Shown piece by piece: positions 26,435 to 35,247 of a stretch of DNA of 64,000 nucleotides (position 1 is its first letter; each line of letters opens with the position of its first letter). Source of the DNA: Oceanobacillus sp. J11TS1. Lineage in GTDB: Bacteria; Bacillota; Bacilli; Bacillales; Amphibacillaceae. The notes under the pieces were generated by a model, which was not told the origin of the DNA, ran no database searches, and was given only the letters and a program-made list of their open reading frames with translations. A program made the position numbers and the translations under genes. The stretch is from contig NZ_BORO01000001.1 of assembly GCF_018333215.1 (NCBI RefSeq), forward strand, positions 186,001-250,000. The letters run 5' to 3'.

Positions 26435-27379
26435 ATGAAAAAAGGAATTGCACATTTAACAGTAGGGGATAAATTTGAAGGGTTTTTATTAATTAATGAA
26501 TCCACTAAAGGCACAACGAGCAACGGAAAACCGTTTTTAACGTTAATGCTTCGTGATGAGTCTGGAGAATTAGAAGCGAAGTTATGGGATGCAACGAAAG
26601 AGGACGAGGAAAATTTAACGGCGGAGCAAATTATTCATGTGACAGGGGAAATTAATCAGTTTCGCGGGAAAAACCAGTTGCGAATTCATTCTATCCGTCT
26701 TTCACAGCCTACAGATCAGGTGCAAGTCAGTGATTTTGTTGGCAAAGCTCCAATAAGTAAAGAAGTATTAGGAACAAAGTTGACAGAAGCTATCTTTGAA
26801 ATGAAGAACCCGACTTTACAACGTATTGTACGTGGCTTTGTAAAAAAATATCAACATGATTTACTCGTCTATCCCGCCGCAGCTAAAAACCATCATGATG
26901 TCGCATCTGGTTTAGCTTACCATGTTGTCAGTATGTTAGGTATCGCAAGACAGCTTCATGGGCTATACCCTTCGATTAACAAAGATTTATTGTATGCAGG
27001 CATTATTCTCCACGATATTGGGAAAATAAAGGAACTTTCCGGCGTCGTTTCTACAACATATACACTAGAAGGAAAGCTGCTTGGTCATATAACGATGATG
27101 GTTGAGGAAATAGCTGAAATGGCGAAAGAACTGCAAGTCGACGGAAAGGAAGAGGTACTTATCCTTCAGCATCTCGTCTTAAGCCATCATGGAAAGGCAG
27201 AATGGGGAAGCCCGAAACCTCCAATGGTCAAAGAGGCAGAACTTCTGCATCTTATCGACTTAATTGATGCGAAAATGAATATGCTGGATAAAGCATTGGA
27301 TAAGGTTCAACCGGGAGAATTTACGGAAAGACTTTTTGCGATGGACAACCGTTCTTTTTACAAACCGAGCTTTGAGTAA
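26435..27379 (+). CDS. yhaM: 3'-5' exoribonuclease YhaM
   Basis: The 314-residue protein has an N-terminal OB-fold (residues about 15-90) and a central HD domain with LAYHVVSML near 160 and [10 protein letters not shown] near 189. It matches B. subtilis YhaM in length. The enzyme degrades RNA, and in vitro also single-stranded DNA, from the 3' end. I start at the ATG behind GGAGGGAGA. It follows yhaN by 33 bases and is probably in the same transcript. Confidence 0.93.
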   Translation: MKKGIAHLTVGDKFEGFLLINESTKGTTSNGKPFLTLMLRDESGELEAKLWDATKEDEENLTAEQIIHVTGEINQFRGKNQLRIHSIRLSQPTDQVQVSDFVGKAPISKEVLGTKLTEAIFEMKNPTLQRIVRGFVKKYQHDLLVYPAAAKNHHDVASGLAYHVVSMLGIARQLHGLYPSINKDLLYAGIILHDIGKIKELSGVVSTTYTLEGKLLGHITMMVEEIAEMAKELQVDGKEEVLILQHLVLSHHGKAEWGSPKPPMVKEAELLHLIDLIDAKMNMLDKALDKVQPGEFTERLFAMDNRSFYKPSFE

Positions 27380-27485
27380 ATCGCTGCTTTCTTCAGTGTA
27401 TCCATATTCTGAAAGTGAAGATAGTGTCATTTTCTACTAACTTGTTCATATATATTTAGAAAGGAATGGACAAGGAGGATGTAAG

Positions 27486-27689
27486 ATGAGCTCGATTCCA
27501 ATTTGGGTGTTTGCAGTGATACTGTTAATTTTCTTTAGTGGATATATGGCAATCCGTGCATTTTTAGCTGAGAGAAAACTAGATAAGCAGTTTATTGAGC
27601 GTGAAGGTAAAATATACATGGAGCGCATTCAGGACGAACGTATGAGAAGGCAGGGAACAGAAATGAAAGATGGTCATCCTTTAAAATGA
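27486..27689 (+). CDS. yhaL: Sporulation protein YhaL
   Basis: The 67-residue protein has one N-terminal membrane segment (residues about 5-24) followed by a charged cytoplasmic helix EREGKIYMERIQDERMRRQG. The topology and size match the sporulation protein YhaL, a mother-cell membrane protein of unknown mechanism. GGAGGATGTAAG precedes the ATG. It sits between yhaM and prsA as in B. subtilis. Confidence 0.85.
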   Translation: MSSIPIWVFAVILLIFFSGYMAIRAFLAERKLDKQFIEREGKIYMERIQDERMRRQGTEMKDGHPLK

Positions 27690-27698
27690 GCAGAAGAA

Positions 27699-27832
27699 GT
27701 TGAGACAAAAGAAAGTGTATCTTTAGAAGCAGAACAATATGCTAATAGAACGTAGGCATATACGTAGCGGTATTCGCACAAATGATTTTCGGAGTTTGCT
27801 GGATAAGAACACTTTTGTCTCAGCCTCTCTTT
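27699..27832. repeat. MITE-like inverted-repeat element, copy 1
   Basis: The ends are inverted repeats (GTTGAGACAAAAGAAAGTG at the left, CACTTTTGTCTCAGCC at the right). The interior shares blocks with 34929-35093 and 43908-44045, including AGCATATTGTTC and TTTGTGCGAATA. It lies between convergent yhaL and prsA and can also act as a terminator hairpin. Confidence 0.75.
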
Positions 27833-27892
27833 TATTAAAAACAATGCTATTGATGAAAAAATAAACATTCTGATAAACGCAACAGCAGTAAA

Positions 27893-27928
27893 AAAACAAT
27901 CGCTACTTTAAAAGCAGCGATTGTTTTA
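27893..27928. terminator. prsA terminator
   Basis: The arms AAAACAATCGCT and AGCGATTGTTTT are positioned just past the prsA stop on the minus strand. Confidence 0.85.
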
Positions 27929-27962
27929 GCTTGTACGAACGTACTGTCTAGATAATCGTATT

Positions 27963-28871
27963 TTATTTTTCTTTCTCTTTCTCTTTTGATTCAGAAGCAC
28001 CTGTGTCTTTGTCTTCTGTTTCAAATAAATCTTCTAGGCCTTCCGCTTTGACGTCTACATTAGATTCTTTGATCAGTTTTTGAAGTTTTGCCTGGATGTC
28101 TTCCTGATTTGCTTGCTGAAGAACTAATTCACTTCTTAACTCTTCTTTTAATTCATCAAAGTCCCCAATTTTTTCCTCTTTTTCCCGAACATCATTTACT
28201 TTGATGATATGGTAGCCAAATTGAGACTGAACAGGATCACTAACATCTCCTGGTTCCATTGAAAATGCAGCTTCTTCAAATTCAGGAACCATATCACCAA
28301 CAGAGAAGTAACCAAGCTTTCCGCCAGATTCTGCACTGCCATCTGAAGAATATTCCTTAGCAAGATCTTCAAATTTTTCGCCATCATCTAGTTTCTTCTT
28401 CACTTCTTTAGCTGTTTCTTCATCTTGTACAAGAATATGCTGTGCATCTATTTCTGTATTCTTTTTATCATAGTATTCTTTTAAATCTTTATCGGTGATG
28501 TCCATATCTTCAGAAATAGCCGCTTCTTGAAGCATTCCTACATAAACGAGATCTTTAAGGGCTTCTTGACCGCCGAATTGTTGATTAACCATTGATTCAA
28601 ATTCTTCGTCACTGTCAAATTCGTTTTTCATTTTATCAATTTCTTTATCTACCTGTTTATCAGTAACTTCGTAATTATCCTCGAGAACTTTTATCGTAAC
28701 AAGCTCTTCAAGTACTGCTTCTCCATTACGGTCTTTCAATTCATTATAAAATTCTTCTTTTGTGATATCTCCTGCTTCTGTGGTTGCGACAACATCACTG
28801 TCTGATGAATTACATGCAGCTAACGCAAGCAGACTAGCAGATATTGTTGCAGCTAATGTCCATTTTTTCAT
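27963..28871 (-). CDS. prsA: PrsA foldase lipoprotein (peptidyl-prolyl isomerase)
   Basis: The 302-residue protein has a lipoprotein signal peptide ending in LLALAAC with Cys20 as the lipidation site. A parvulin-type PPIase domain spans about residues 130-228, from DAQHILVQDEETA to SQFGYHIIKV. The flanking chaperone helices and a Lys/Glu-rich tail (KEKEKEK) are typical. It acts on the outer face of the membrane, helping exported proteins fold. I start it at MKKWTL with AGTAGGTG upstream. The position between yhaL and yhaH is conserved. Confidence 0.95.
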   Translation of the reverse strand: MKKWTLAATISASLLALAACNSSDSDVVATTEAGDITKEEFYNELKDRNGEAVLEELVTIKVLEDNYEVTDKQVDKEIDKMKNEFDSDEEFESMVNQQFGGQEALKDLVYVGMLQEAAISEDMDITDKDLKEYYDKKNTEIDAQHILVQDEETAKEVKKKLDDGEKFEDLAKEYSSDGSAESGGKLGYFSVGDMVPEFEEAAFSMEPGDVSDPVQSQFGYHIIKVNDVREKEEKIGDFDELKEELRSELVLQQANQEDIQAKLQKLIKESNVDVKAEGLEDLFETEDKDTGASESKEKEKEK

Positions 28872-28985
28872 ATTTAATATACACACCTACTCTTTCTTAA
28901 TATTACTTTTATTGTTTACCATGATTAATATATCATACTTTTCCATAATAAATAATTATTTATCACGAATTACTTAAAATTCACA

Positions 28986-29171
28986 TTAAACTGCCACATT
29001 TAATACGCGTAAGTAAGAACAAACAAGCATGGCAACCAGTGTCATATTGGTAACTCGATCCATTCTTTTTTGTTTTTGTTTGGAAAGTTCCATCTTTATA
29101 CAAAAAGCAGTTGTCATGACGTTAAAAATAAGTAATACAATAAAACCAAAAATGATATAAAAGATAGCCAT
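28986..29171 (-). CDS. Small two-segment membrane protein
   Basis: The 61-residue product has an N-terminal membrane segment (IFYIIFGFIVLLIFNVMTT), a basic KQKQKRMDR turn, and a second hydrophobic stretch near the C-terminus. AAGGGGCG lies about 11 bases before the chosen ATG. The longer frame to 29360 runs through a terminator and is not credible. I do not recognise the family. Confidence 0.6.
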   Translation of the reverse strand: MAIFYIIFGFIVLLIFNVMTTAFCIKMELSKQKQKRMDRVTNMTLVAMLVCSYLRVLNVAV

Positions 29172-29303
29172 GTTATATGTACGCCCCTTTTTTCGAAATA
29201 ATACACTCCTAACTCTATCAAAAACATATCGTGTTGAACAGAGGCAAAATGAATAAAGCCATTCTTTTTTGTTAGAAGTTAAGTAAACCTTTTGCAAATA
29301 AAA

Positions 29304-29346
29304 AAGAAGCCTTTGATAGCGCATATACGCTACCAAAAAGCTTTCT
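29304..29346 (-). terminator. yhaH terminator
   Basis: On the minus strand the hairpin with arms containing GGTAGCG and CGCTATC, extended by AAGC/GCTT pairs, begins right at the yhaH stop and is followed by TTCTTTTTT. Confidence 0.75.
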
Positions 29347-29718
29347 TTATGAATTTGCATTTGTATTTTTAATTTTCTCTTCTAATTCGCGAATACTTGA
29401 TTCAATTTGTTCAAGTGATTGGTGAATATTTTCTTGCTGAGGCTCTACAGCATTTTTCCATTCCTCAACAGATTTTCGCATTTCTTCTGTTAGTTCTTTG
29501 ACTAACACAGCGCCTTCTTTAGAAGTTCGAAGCAGCTGTTCTTTCATACGAATACTATCCTCTTTTAAGTTCATTAACACGTGTTTTAGTTCCAAGGATT
29601 GATTTTTAATTTTCCCGCGAATGGACTTACCTGATTCAGGTGTGCTTAGTAATGCAATACCAGCGCTGACAGATGCTCCAACTAGAAATCCAATGGTTAA
29701 TGATTTTTTCTTAGACAT
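29347..29718 (-). CDS. yhaH: YtxH-domain protein YhaH
   Basis: The 123-residue protein has one N-terminal membrane or glycine-rich segment (LTIGFLVGASVSAGIALLSTPESGKSIRGKI-type YtxH start, residues 7-37) followed by a long charged coiled coil. AAAGGAG precedes the ATG. YtxH proteins are general-stress-associated in B. subtilis; their biochemical role is unclear. The location next to prsA matches B. subtilis yhaH. Confidence 0.85.
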   Translation of the reverse strand: MSKKKSLTIGFLVGASVSAGIALLSTPESGKSIRGKIKNQSLELKHVLMNLKEDSIRMKEQLLRTSKEGAVLVKELTEEMRKSVEEWKNAVEPQQENIHQSLEQIESSIRELEEKIKNTNANS

Positions 29719-29913
29719 ATAGGAAACGCACTCCTTTCTTCTTTCACATATACCTTTTCCTTTTACGAGATGTACTTAAACATTTTACAATAGATGAAAT
29801 GGTACATACCTATTATAGGAAATGGAATCAATTTCTGCTAGTATTATTGTTTTACTAACTTTATCTTAACATAAAATACATAAGATATAACAAATATGCT
29901 TTCTATAATGAAC

Positions 29914-29952
29914 AAAAGCATTCGTCCCAATAGATATGGAACGAATGCTTTT
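29914..29952 (-). terminator. trpP terminator
   Basis: The arms AAAAGCATTCGT and ACGAATGCTTTT lie about 50 bases past the trpP stop on the minus strand. Confidence 0.8.
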
Positions 29953-30000
29953 GAAGGCGAAGAAGACATAAAAAGCATAGCTATTTTACCTGCTTCTTCC

Positions 30001-30519
30001 TTAAACCGGAGCCACCTTACTTCGTTTCATAATACCTTCCACAATTGGATAAACAACCAACATGATAACGGTATTCATTACTGCTGCCGGAAGAACAACA
30101 GCTACGAATAAAGCTGGAAAACCGCCTTCCATAAACCCGATGAAGAATAGGGCAATAGACAAAAAGATGCTGCCGCTAATTAAAGTACCCACGAAAGTTA
30201 GTGTAGAAGCTGTAACTTTTTTACGGAAGTGTTTTCTAGCTAGTAAAAATAGCAAAAAGAAAGCACAAGCAGTTAGCGGCTTATCAATCAGATTGGCAAT
30301 TTGTCCTCCTGGCGCTGACGTTGTTAATGCAGAAATCGCCCCTGTTGCAATTGCAAGCAGAAGTACATAATTCCATTTGGGAAATAATATAATTCCTAGA
30401 AACATCATCGCCAGCATCATATCAGGCTTTACTCCAAATAAAAGCGGGGGCATTACTGTGTGCAGCACGGTTCCAATACTTACCAAAAGCGCAAGCATGG
30501 TTAAAATTTTTGTTTTCAT
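30001..30519 (-). CDS. trpP: Tryptophan transporter TrpP
   Basis: The 172-residue protein has five to six membrane segments and matches the TrpP (YhaG) family, including PPLLFGVKPDMMLAMMFLGI near residues 24-43 and APGGQIANLIDKPLTA near 68-84. It takes up tryptophan. In B. subtilis its translation is blocked by the TRAP protein bound to NAG repeats over the ribosome binding site. The same arrangement is visible here immediately before the ATG (see the separate entry). Confidence 0.9.
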   Translation of the reverse strand: MKTKILTMLALLVSIGTVLHTVMPPLLFGVKPDMMLAMMFLGIILFPKWNYVLLLAIATGAISALTTSAPGGQIANLIDKPLTACAFFLLFLLARKHFRKKVTASTLTFVGTLISGSIFLSIALFFIGFMEGGFPALFVAVVLPAAVMNTVIMLVVYPIVEGIMKRSKVAPV

Positions 30520-30520
30520 A

Positions 30521-30553
30521 CTAAACTCTCCTCTGCTATTCTATACTTTTCTT
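30521..30553 (-). promoter_or_regulatory. TRAP-type NAG-repeat leader of trpP
   Basis: On the minus strand, reading toward the ATG, seven triplets AAG, AAG, TAG, TAG, GAG, GAG, TAG occur with exactly two bases between each. The two GAG triplets are part of the Shine-Dalgarno region, and the last TAG ends two bases before the ATG. TRAP binds (G/U)AG repeats with 2-3 base spacers, so it should block translation when tryptophan is plentiful. Confidence 0.65.
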
Positions 30554-30639
30554 TCCAGCTGTGCGCTCATCGCCAGCTGCGAAAGGTTATAGACAGTATA
30601 CCAAATGCCGCCGGAAATAAAAAGAACGAATAATCAATT

Positions 30640-31071
30640 TTAATGCTTTATTTGTTCATTGATTGCTTTAGCAACGGATTGCAAGTCTTCTGACGAATAC
30701 TCCTCCGTATGTGTTGTCCAGTTTGGCGTATAGCCGTCTCCTTTGCCGTAGCGTGGGATTAAATGGATATGGAGATGGAATACGGATTGCTCTGCTGCTG
30801 GTTCGTTATTGTTCAGTAAATTAATTCCTAATGGTTGATACGCATCGCGAATGGCATTAGCAATAACTGGTACTCTGCTAAATAATTCTTTTGCGATTTC
30901 TGAGGAAGTTTCATAAATATTCTTTGTATGTTCTTTTGGGATAATAAGTGTATGTCCTTTTGTTACTTGACTGATATCTAGGAAAGCATATACCTTTTCA
31001 TCTTCGTAAACCTTTGCGGAAGGGATATCCCCATGGATAATTTTACAAAAAATACAATCTTCATGTGCCAT
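30640..31071 (-). CDS. hit: HIT-family nucleotide-binding protein
   Basis: The 143-residue protein has the histidine triad HLHIHLIPR near residues 96-104 and the N-terminal CIFCKII zinc-type motif at residues 6-12. HIT proteins hydrolyse nucleoside phosphoramidates or related bonds. I start it at the ATG behind GAAGGAGG; the 47-codon extension upstream is unsupported. It is divergent from ecsAB, as in B. subtilis. Confidence 0.93.
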   Translation of the reverse strand: MAHEDCIFCKIIHGDIPSAKVYEDEKVYAFLDISQVTKGHTLIIPKEHTKNIYETSSEIAKELFSRVPVIANAIRDAYQPLGINLLNNNEPAAEQSVFHLHIHLIPRYGKGDGYTPNWTTHTEEYSSEDLQSVAKAINEQIKH

Positions 31072-31436
31072 AATTAGTTCCTCCTTCAAAATTGAAAAAA
31101 TATTCTTTTGTCTATTGTATCGAGTAAGATTGGGTAAAGTAAAGGATTCTACATTATTCTTATTAAGATAATGGTCAAAAACCAAAATCGTCGGAACTGG
31201 CTGCGAACGCAACGTCTATGTCGCAACGCTTGCACACATGTTGGATAAGCGTGGAAACGGAGAAATTGGAGTCTCATGATTGGGATTCTAGCTCGTTAAA
31301 AGTCCATGAAACATCGCTGAAATTCCAGTTAATTTTATATCCTATCAAAAGCTCCCGTAATTTGTAGAACGGTTCATTTTGGAATCTTTTCAGAATGATG
31401 ATAAAATCAAAGTAGCGATTAAAGGAGGTTAACAAG
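31072..31436. other. Divergent intergenic region between hit and ecsA
   Basis: The 365 bases contain the ecsA promoter at 31379-31407. A GC-richer patch around 31190-31270 shows no frame with a ribosome site and no RNA fold I recognise. Confidence 0.4.
31379..31407 (+). promoter_or_regulatory. ecsAB promoter
   Basis: TTGGAA (31379-31384) and TAAAAT (31402-31407) are separated by 17 bases, 30 bases before the ecsA GTG. Confidence 0.65.
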
Positions 31437-32180
31437 GTGACGGCCTTATTACATATTGAAAATCTATACGGGGGATATACCCATAAAAATGTATTACATG
31501 ATATCTCATTTGATTTAAATAAAGGAGAAATCGTCGGACTCATCGGATTAAACGGTGCTGGAAAAAGTACAACAATTAAACATATTATTGGCTTAATGCA
31601 TCCCAAAAAAGGGGAGGTGCTGGTTCAGGGGAAAAGTTTTCAGGACAGCCCAGAAACGTATCGCAATCAGATGGCGTACATTCCAGAAATGCCTATCCTG
31701 TATGATGAGCTAACGTTATATGAACATCTCAGACTGACAGCAATGGCCTATGGAATTGAAGAGAAGATATTTGAACAAAGGCTTCCGAAGCTTTTAAAAG
31801 AATTCCGGCTGGAAAAGAAATTAAATTGGTTTCCAGTTCATTTTTCAAAAGGAATGCGGCAGAAAGTAATGATTATGTGTGCTTTTCTTATTGAACCGCC
31901 GCTTTACATTGTGGACGAGCCATTTGTTGGATTAGATCCATTAGGAATCCAATCCTATCTGCAAATGATGGACTCTATGAAGAAGCAGGGGGCAGGCGTG
32001 TTAATGTCTACCCATATCTTAGCAACAGCAGAAAGGTACTGTGACCGTTTTATTATTTTACATGAAGGAAAATTACGGGCGGAAGGGACGTTGGAGGAGC
32101 TTCGTAAGCAATTCCGAATGCCAGATGCTACATTAGACGATTTGTATGTTCAACTGACAAAGGAAGATGACCATGTTTGA
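31437..32180 (+). CDS. ecsA: ABC transporter ATPase EcsA
   Basis: The 247-residue ATPase equals B. subtilis EcsA in length. Walker A GLNGAGKST is near residues 38-46, signature FSKGMRQKV near 138 and Walker B YIVDEPFVGLDP near 156. The start is GTG behind AAAGGAGG. Its end overlaps the ecsB start. Ecs affects protein secretion, intramembrane proteolysis by RasP, competence and sporulation in B. subtilis, which fits the nearby prsA, sipV and comK genes. Confidence 0.94.
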   Translation: MTALLHIENLYGGYTHKNVLHDISFDLNKGEIVGLIGLNGAGKSTTIKHIIGLMHPKKGEVLVQGKSFQDSPETYRNQMAYIPEMPILYDELTLYEHLRLTAMAYGIEEKIFEQRLPKLLKEFRLEKKLNWFPVHFSKGMRQKVMIMCAFLIEPPLYIVDEPFVGLDPLGIQSYLQMMDSMKKQGAGVLMSTHILATAERYCDRFIILHEGKLRAEGTLEELRKQFRMPDATLDDLYVQLTKEDDHV

Positions 32181-33393
32181 TTCCCATGCATTCTATAAAA
32201 AACGCTTATCTTCTCATGTAAAGAACTTAAGCAGGTATTTAAAATATATGTTTAATGGGCATATTGCCTTTGCTATGTTATTTTTTATTGCTGCAACAGC
32301 CTATTATTATCAGCAGTGGCTTGAACAGTTGCCAGCAAATTTTCCTACTGCAATGATCATGGGAATCGTTTTAGGATTATTAATGAGCTACAATCCAATT
32401 CGTACATTGCTTGAAGAACCTGATTTAGTATTTATCATTGCAGCAGAAAAACAAATGGGAACATATTTCCGAAATAGCATGATTTATAGCTTTGTTATTC
32501 AAACATATATCATTGTATTTGTAGGAGCGGCATTTGGCCCATTATACTTCACTAGTTTTCCAGCGCGATCAGGTACGATTTTCCTGGTTACGCTTCTCTT
32601 ATTCCTTTTGTTAAAAGGGATGAACATGCTGGCAAACTGGAAAATGCTGAAAGTAAGAGATAAAAATTCGAGAATAATCGATTTAACGGCACGTACGTTG
32701 CTTAATATCGTTGCAGCTTACTTTGTTATCGAAGGACAGGCTCTCTTTGCTGTTATTACAATCGCCTTATTGCTAATTGTCATCGTGTACGATTTTATGG
32801 TCGCATCTAAGCAGCCAGGAATCTTTTGGGACTTGTTAATCGAAAAAGATCAAATCCGATTACAATCGTTTTATCGCATCGCTAATTTATTTGCAGATGT
32901 ACCACATTTAAAAAATAAAGTGAAGCGAAGAGAGTGGCTTACGAATATCTTTATAAGAAGAATTCCTTTTGAACAATCAGCTACGTATGATTATTTGTAT
33001 CAAATTTCTTTTCTTCGCAGCGGAGATTATTTAGGTATGTACCTTCGTCTGATGGTAATTGGCGGTGTTTTTATCTGGATTCTCCCAAATGTCTGGATTA
33101 AAATTTTGTTTGCCGTTTTGTTTATCTATTTAAGTGTTTTCCAGATGATGGCTTTGTATCAGCATCATCGTACACAGATGTGGCTTGATCTTTATCCGGT
33201 ACATCCAACCTTGAAGCAGAGCGCTGTGATTCGAATTATTCGAAAACTTGGTTATGTACAGGCGTTTGTTTTTACGCTTTTATTTATTATTCAACTAGAA
33301 TGGATAGGGAGTATTATAACGTTAATTGGCGGACTCGTATTTGTTTGGGTATATATTAAATTATATGTAGAGCCAAAATTGAAGAATATATAA
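32173..33393 (+). CDS. ecsB: ABC transporter membrane protein EcsB
   Basis: The 406-residue protein has about eight to ten membrane segments with paired hydrophobic blocks at residues 30-70, 110-160 and 290-400. It follows ecsA with overlap, as in all Ecs systems. I prefer ATG 32173, which has GGAAG 6 bases upstream; ATG 32167 would sit on that site. The two starts differ by only two residues. A terminator follows directly. Confidence 0.92.
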   Translation: MFDSHAFYKKRLSSHVKNLSRYLKYMFNGHIAFAMLFFIAATAYYYQQWLEQLPANFPTAMIMGIVLGLLMSYNPIRTLLEEPDLVFIIAAEKQMGTYFRNSMIYSFVIQTYIIVFVGAAFGPLYFTSFPARSGTIFLVTLLLFLLLKGMNMLANWKMLKVRDKNSRIIDLTARTLLNIVAAYFVIEGQALFAVITIALLLIVIVYDFMVASKQPGIFWDLLIEKDQIRLQSFYRIANLFADVPHLKNKVKRREWLTNIFIRRIPFEQSATYDYLYQISFLRSGDYLGMYLRLMVIGGVFIWILPNVWIKILFAVLFIYLSVFQMMALYQHHRTQMWLDLYPVHPTLKQSAVIRIIRKLGYVQAFVFTLLFIIQLEWIGSIITLIGGLVFVWVYIKLYVEPKLKNI

Positions 33394-33432
33394 AAAAGAA
33401 GCTGACGGAGGAAATTGCTGTCAGCTTCTTTT
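33394..33432 (+). terminator. ecsAB terminator
   Basis: The arms AAAAGAAGCTGAC and GTCAGCTTCTTTT enclose a 14-base loop. Confidence 0.88.
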
Positions 33433-33491
33433 CATTTTATAGGAAATTATAAAATTTGAATGCTGTGTATAACTTAGTTACATAAGCAGCC

Positions 33492-33710
33492 ACGTCTAGC
33501 TCCAGCGCCCAGCGACTAGCGAGACTTCCCTCACCTCCGTACGATAAAGAAGACTTGGCGACTGGCAAACCGACAGGTGCAGACAGAGCCGTAGTCGCAC
33601 TTATGCCCGTGGTGAAAGTCAACATCGACTCCCTAAGGTCGTCGTGTTTCCTTTATCTCCTACGGCTCAGTCCAGTCCGTACGTCGCTACCCGGGCGCTC
33701 TGCGCTTTTG
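33492..33710. repeat. Dispersed GC-rich Bacillaceae intergenic repeat
   Basis: This GC-richer block starts CGTCTAGCTCCAGCGCCCAG and ends GGGCGCTCTGCGCTTTTG, whose ends are partly complementary (AGCGCCC and GGGCGCT). Its middle (33533-33614) recurs inverted at 47680-47757. Frames crossing it lack ribosome sites and look spurious. It fills most of the 328-base gap between ecsB and yhaA. Confidence 0.7.
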
Positions 33711-33721
33711 TTTTTATATGA

Positions 33722-34897
33722 TTATTTATATTGGTTTTGATAGGTCAAATAAATCGATGCAAATGCCTTTGCAGCAATAGCCATTGCTCTTTCATCAATA
33801 TCAAATTTTGGATGATGATGCGGATAATTATTTCCTTCTAGATTTGCACCTGTCAGGAAGAAAGAACCTGGTCTTTCTAATAAATAATAAGAAAAATCTT
33901 CTCCAACCATTAACGGTTCTATAGTAGTAGCGAGATTTACTTCGTCTATTTCTCGCACTGTTTTTAATACAAGGTCTGTTTGTTCGGAATGATTAATGAC
34001 AGGCGGATAGCCTTTGATATAGTTAAACGTATAAGAAGCACCAAAGGAATCGCATATTCCTTTTAAAATTTGTTCCATTTCTTGAATTATTTTTTCTTGC
34101 ACTGCTAGATCAAAGTGTCTGACGGTTCCAATTAATTTAGATTGGTCTGCAATCACATTAAAGGCATTTCCTGCTTCAAAAATTCCAATAGAAATAACAG
34201 CTGGGTCTAATGGATTTAATCTTCTGCTTACAATTTGCTGGAATTGTGACACTACCTCAGCGCCAATTACAATGGCATCTTTTGTATCCTGAGGGATGGC
34301 CCCATGTCCGCCTTGCCCCTCAATTGTAATTTCAAATCGATCTGCACCGGCCATAATTGCTTGATGAGATGAATAAATACTTCCGAGTGGCAAGGGTGCC
34401 CATAAATGTGTACCAAAAACAGCATCCACCTCTTTTAAAGCCCCGGCTTCTACAATTGGTTTCGCACCGCCGGGAGCATATTCCTCTGCATGCTGATGAA
34501 TAAAGACAATCGTTCCTTCTAAATCACTTTGGAATTGCTGCATGACTTTTGCAAATGTAAGCAAGATAGCTGTATGTCCATCATGCCCGCAAGCATGCAT
34601 AACACCTGGAACTTGCGATTTATAGGATACATCCTTTTCATCCTGGATAGGTAAAGCATCAAAATCGGCACGAAAAGCTATTGTTTTTCCAGGCTTTGCT
34701 CCTTCGAGTGTTGCAACAACTCCGTTTCCGCCAATGTTTTTCTTGTAAGGTATTCCTAATTTTTCGTAATAATTTGCGATGTATTTAGCAGTTTCTGTTT
34801 CCTGAAATGACAGTTCTGGATGCTGATGTAAGTATCTGCGGATTTCAACCATTTCTTCATAAGTATTATCAATTAGGGAATGAATAGCTGATAACAA
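33722..34897 (-). CDS. yhaA: M20-family amidohydrolase YhaA
   Basis: The 391-residue enzyme has the M20D metal-binding motifs: HACGHDGHTA near residues 98-107, HQHAEEYAPGGAK near 132 and FGTHLWAPLPLG near 158, plus a dimerisation domain with GQGGHGAIPQ near 195. Relatives deacylate N-acyl amino acids such as N-acetyl-diaminopimelate or aminoacyl-aminobenzoates. The start is TTG 34897, 6 bases after GAGGTG; the in-frame GTG at 34906 is part of that ribosome site. It is adjacent to ecsAB as in B. subtilis. Confidence 0.88.
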   Translation of the reverse strand: MLSAIHSLIDNTYEEMVEIRRYLHQHPELSFQETETAKYIANYYEKLGIPYKKNIGGNGVVATLEGAKPGKTIAFRADFDALPIQDEKDVSYKSQVPGVMHACGHDGHTAILLTFAKVMQQFQSDLEGTIVFIHQHAEEYAPGGAKPIVEAGALKEVDAVFGTHLWAPLPLGSIYSSHQAIMAGADRFEITIEGQGGHGAIPQDTKDAIVIGAEVVSQFQQIVSRRLNPLDPAVISIGIFEAGNAFNVIADQSKLIGTVRHFDLAVQEKIIQEMEQILKGICDSFGASYTFNYIKGYPPVINHSEQTDLVLKTVREIDEVNLATTIEPLMVGEDFSYYLLERPGSFFLTGANLEGNNYPHHHPKFDIDERAMAIAAKAFASIYLTYQNQYK

Positions 34898-34928
34898 TTT
34901 AATCACCTCTTAAACATGATAGATAAAA

Positions 34929-35093
34929 GGCTGAGACAAAAGTGTTTTTTATCCAGTAAATTCCGAACTTAATGTGTGCGAATATCCGTTTTGGAAAATA
35001 TGCCCGCTTTCCCACAGGTGTATATATGTTTTCTGCACGCTATTAGCATATTGTTCGGCTTCTAGTCAAACACTGTCTTTTTGTTCCAACCTT
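34929..35093. repeat. MITE-like inverted-repeat element, copy 2
   Basis: It starts GGCTGAGACAAAAGTGTTTT, contains ATCCAGTAAATTCCGAA, TGTGCGAATA and ATTAGCATATTGTTCGGCTT, and ends with TTTTGTTCCAACC. It is about 30 bp longer than the other copies because of an insertion near 34995-35030. It separates yhaA from the ferritin-like gene within the gap 34898-35247. Confidence 0.75.
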
Positions 35094-35186
35094 GTCAATA
35101 TTATTATTATATCACTAATGCGCCTTCCTGTAGATTGAAATATTTCGAGGATTAAAACATTTTATAATAGGGGGGAGACGATAAAA

Positions 35187-35222
35187 AATCCATGAGGATC
35201 TAAATCAAATACCTCATGGATT
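35187..35222 (-). terminator. Terminator of the ferritin-like gene
   Basis: The arms AATCCATGAGG and CCTCATGGATT enclose a 14-base loop, with an A-run on the plus strand that gives a U-run on the minus-strand RNA. Confidence 0.85.
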
Positions 35223-35247
35223 AGAAAAAACATTTATCAACTATCTT

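Noticed and set aside
28986-29360. 124-codon version of the small membrane gene
   Set aside because: The upstream 63 codons pass through the yhaH terminator hairpin and overlap the yhaH end. The 61-residue form has its own ribosome site.
33437-33740. Short frames on both strands after ecsB
   Set aside because: They lie in a GC-rich dispersed repeat, have no ribosome site, and resemble the spurious translations commonly produced by Bacillaceae intergenic repeats.
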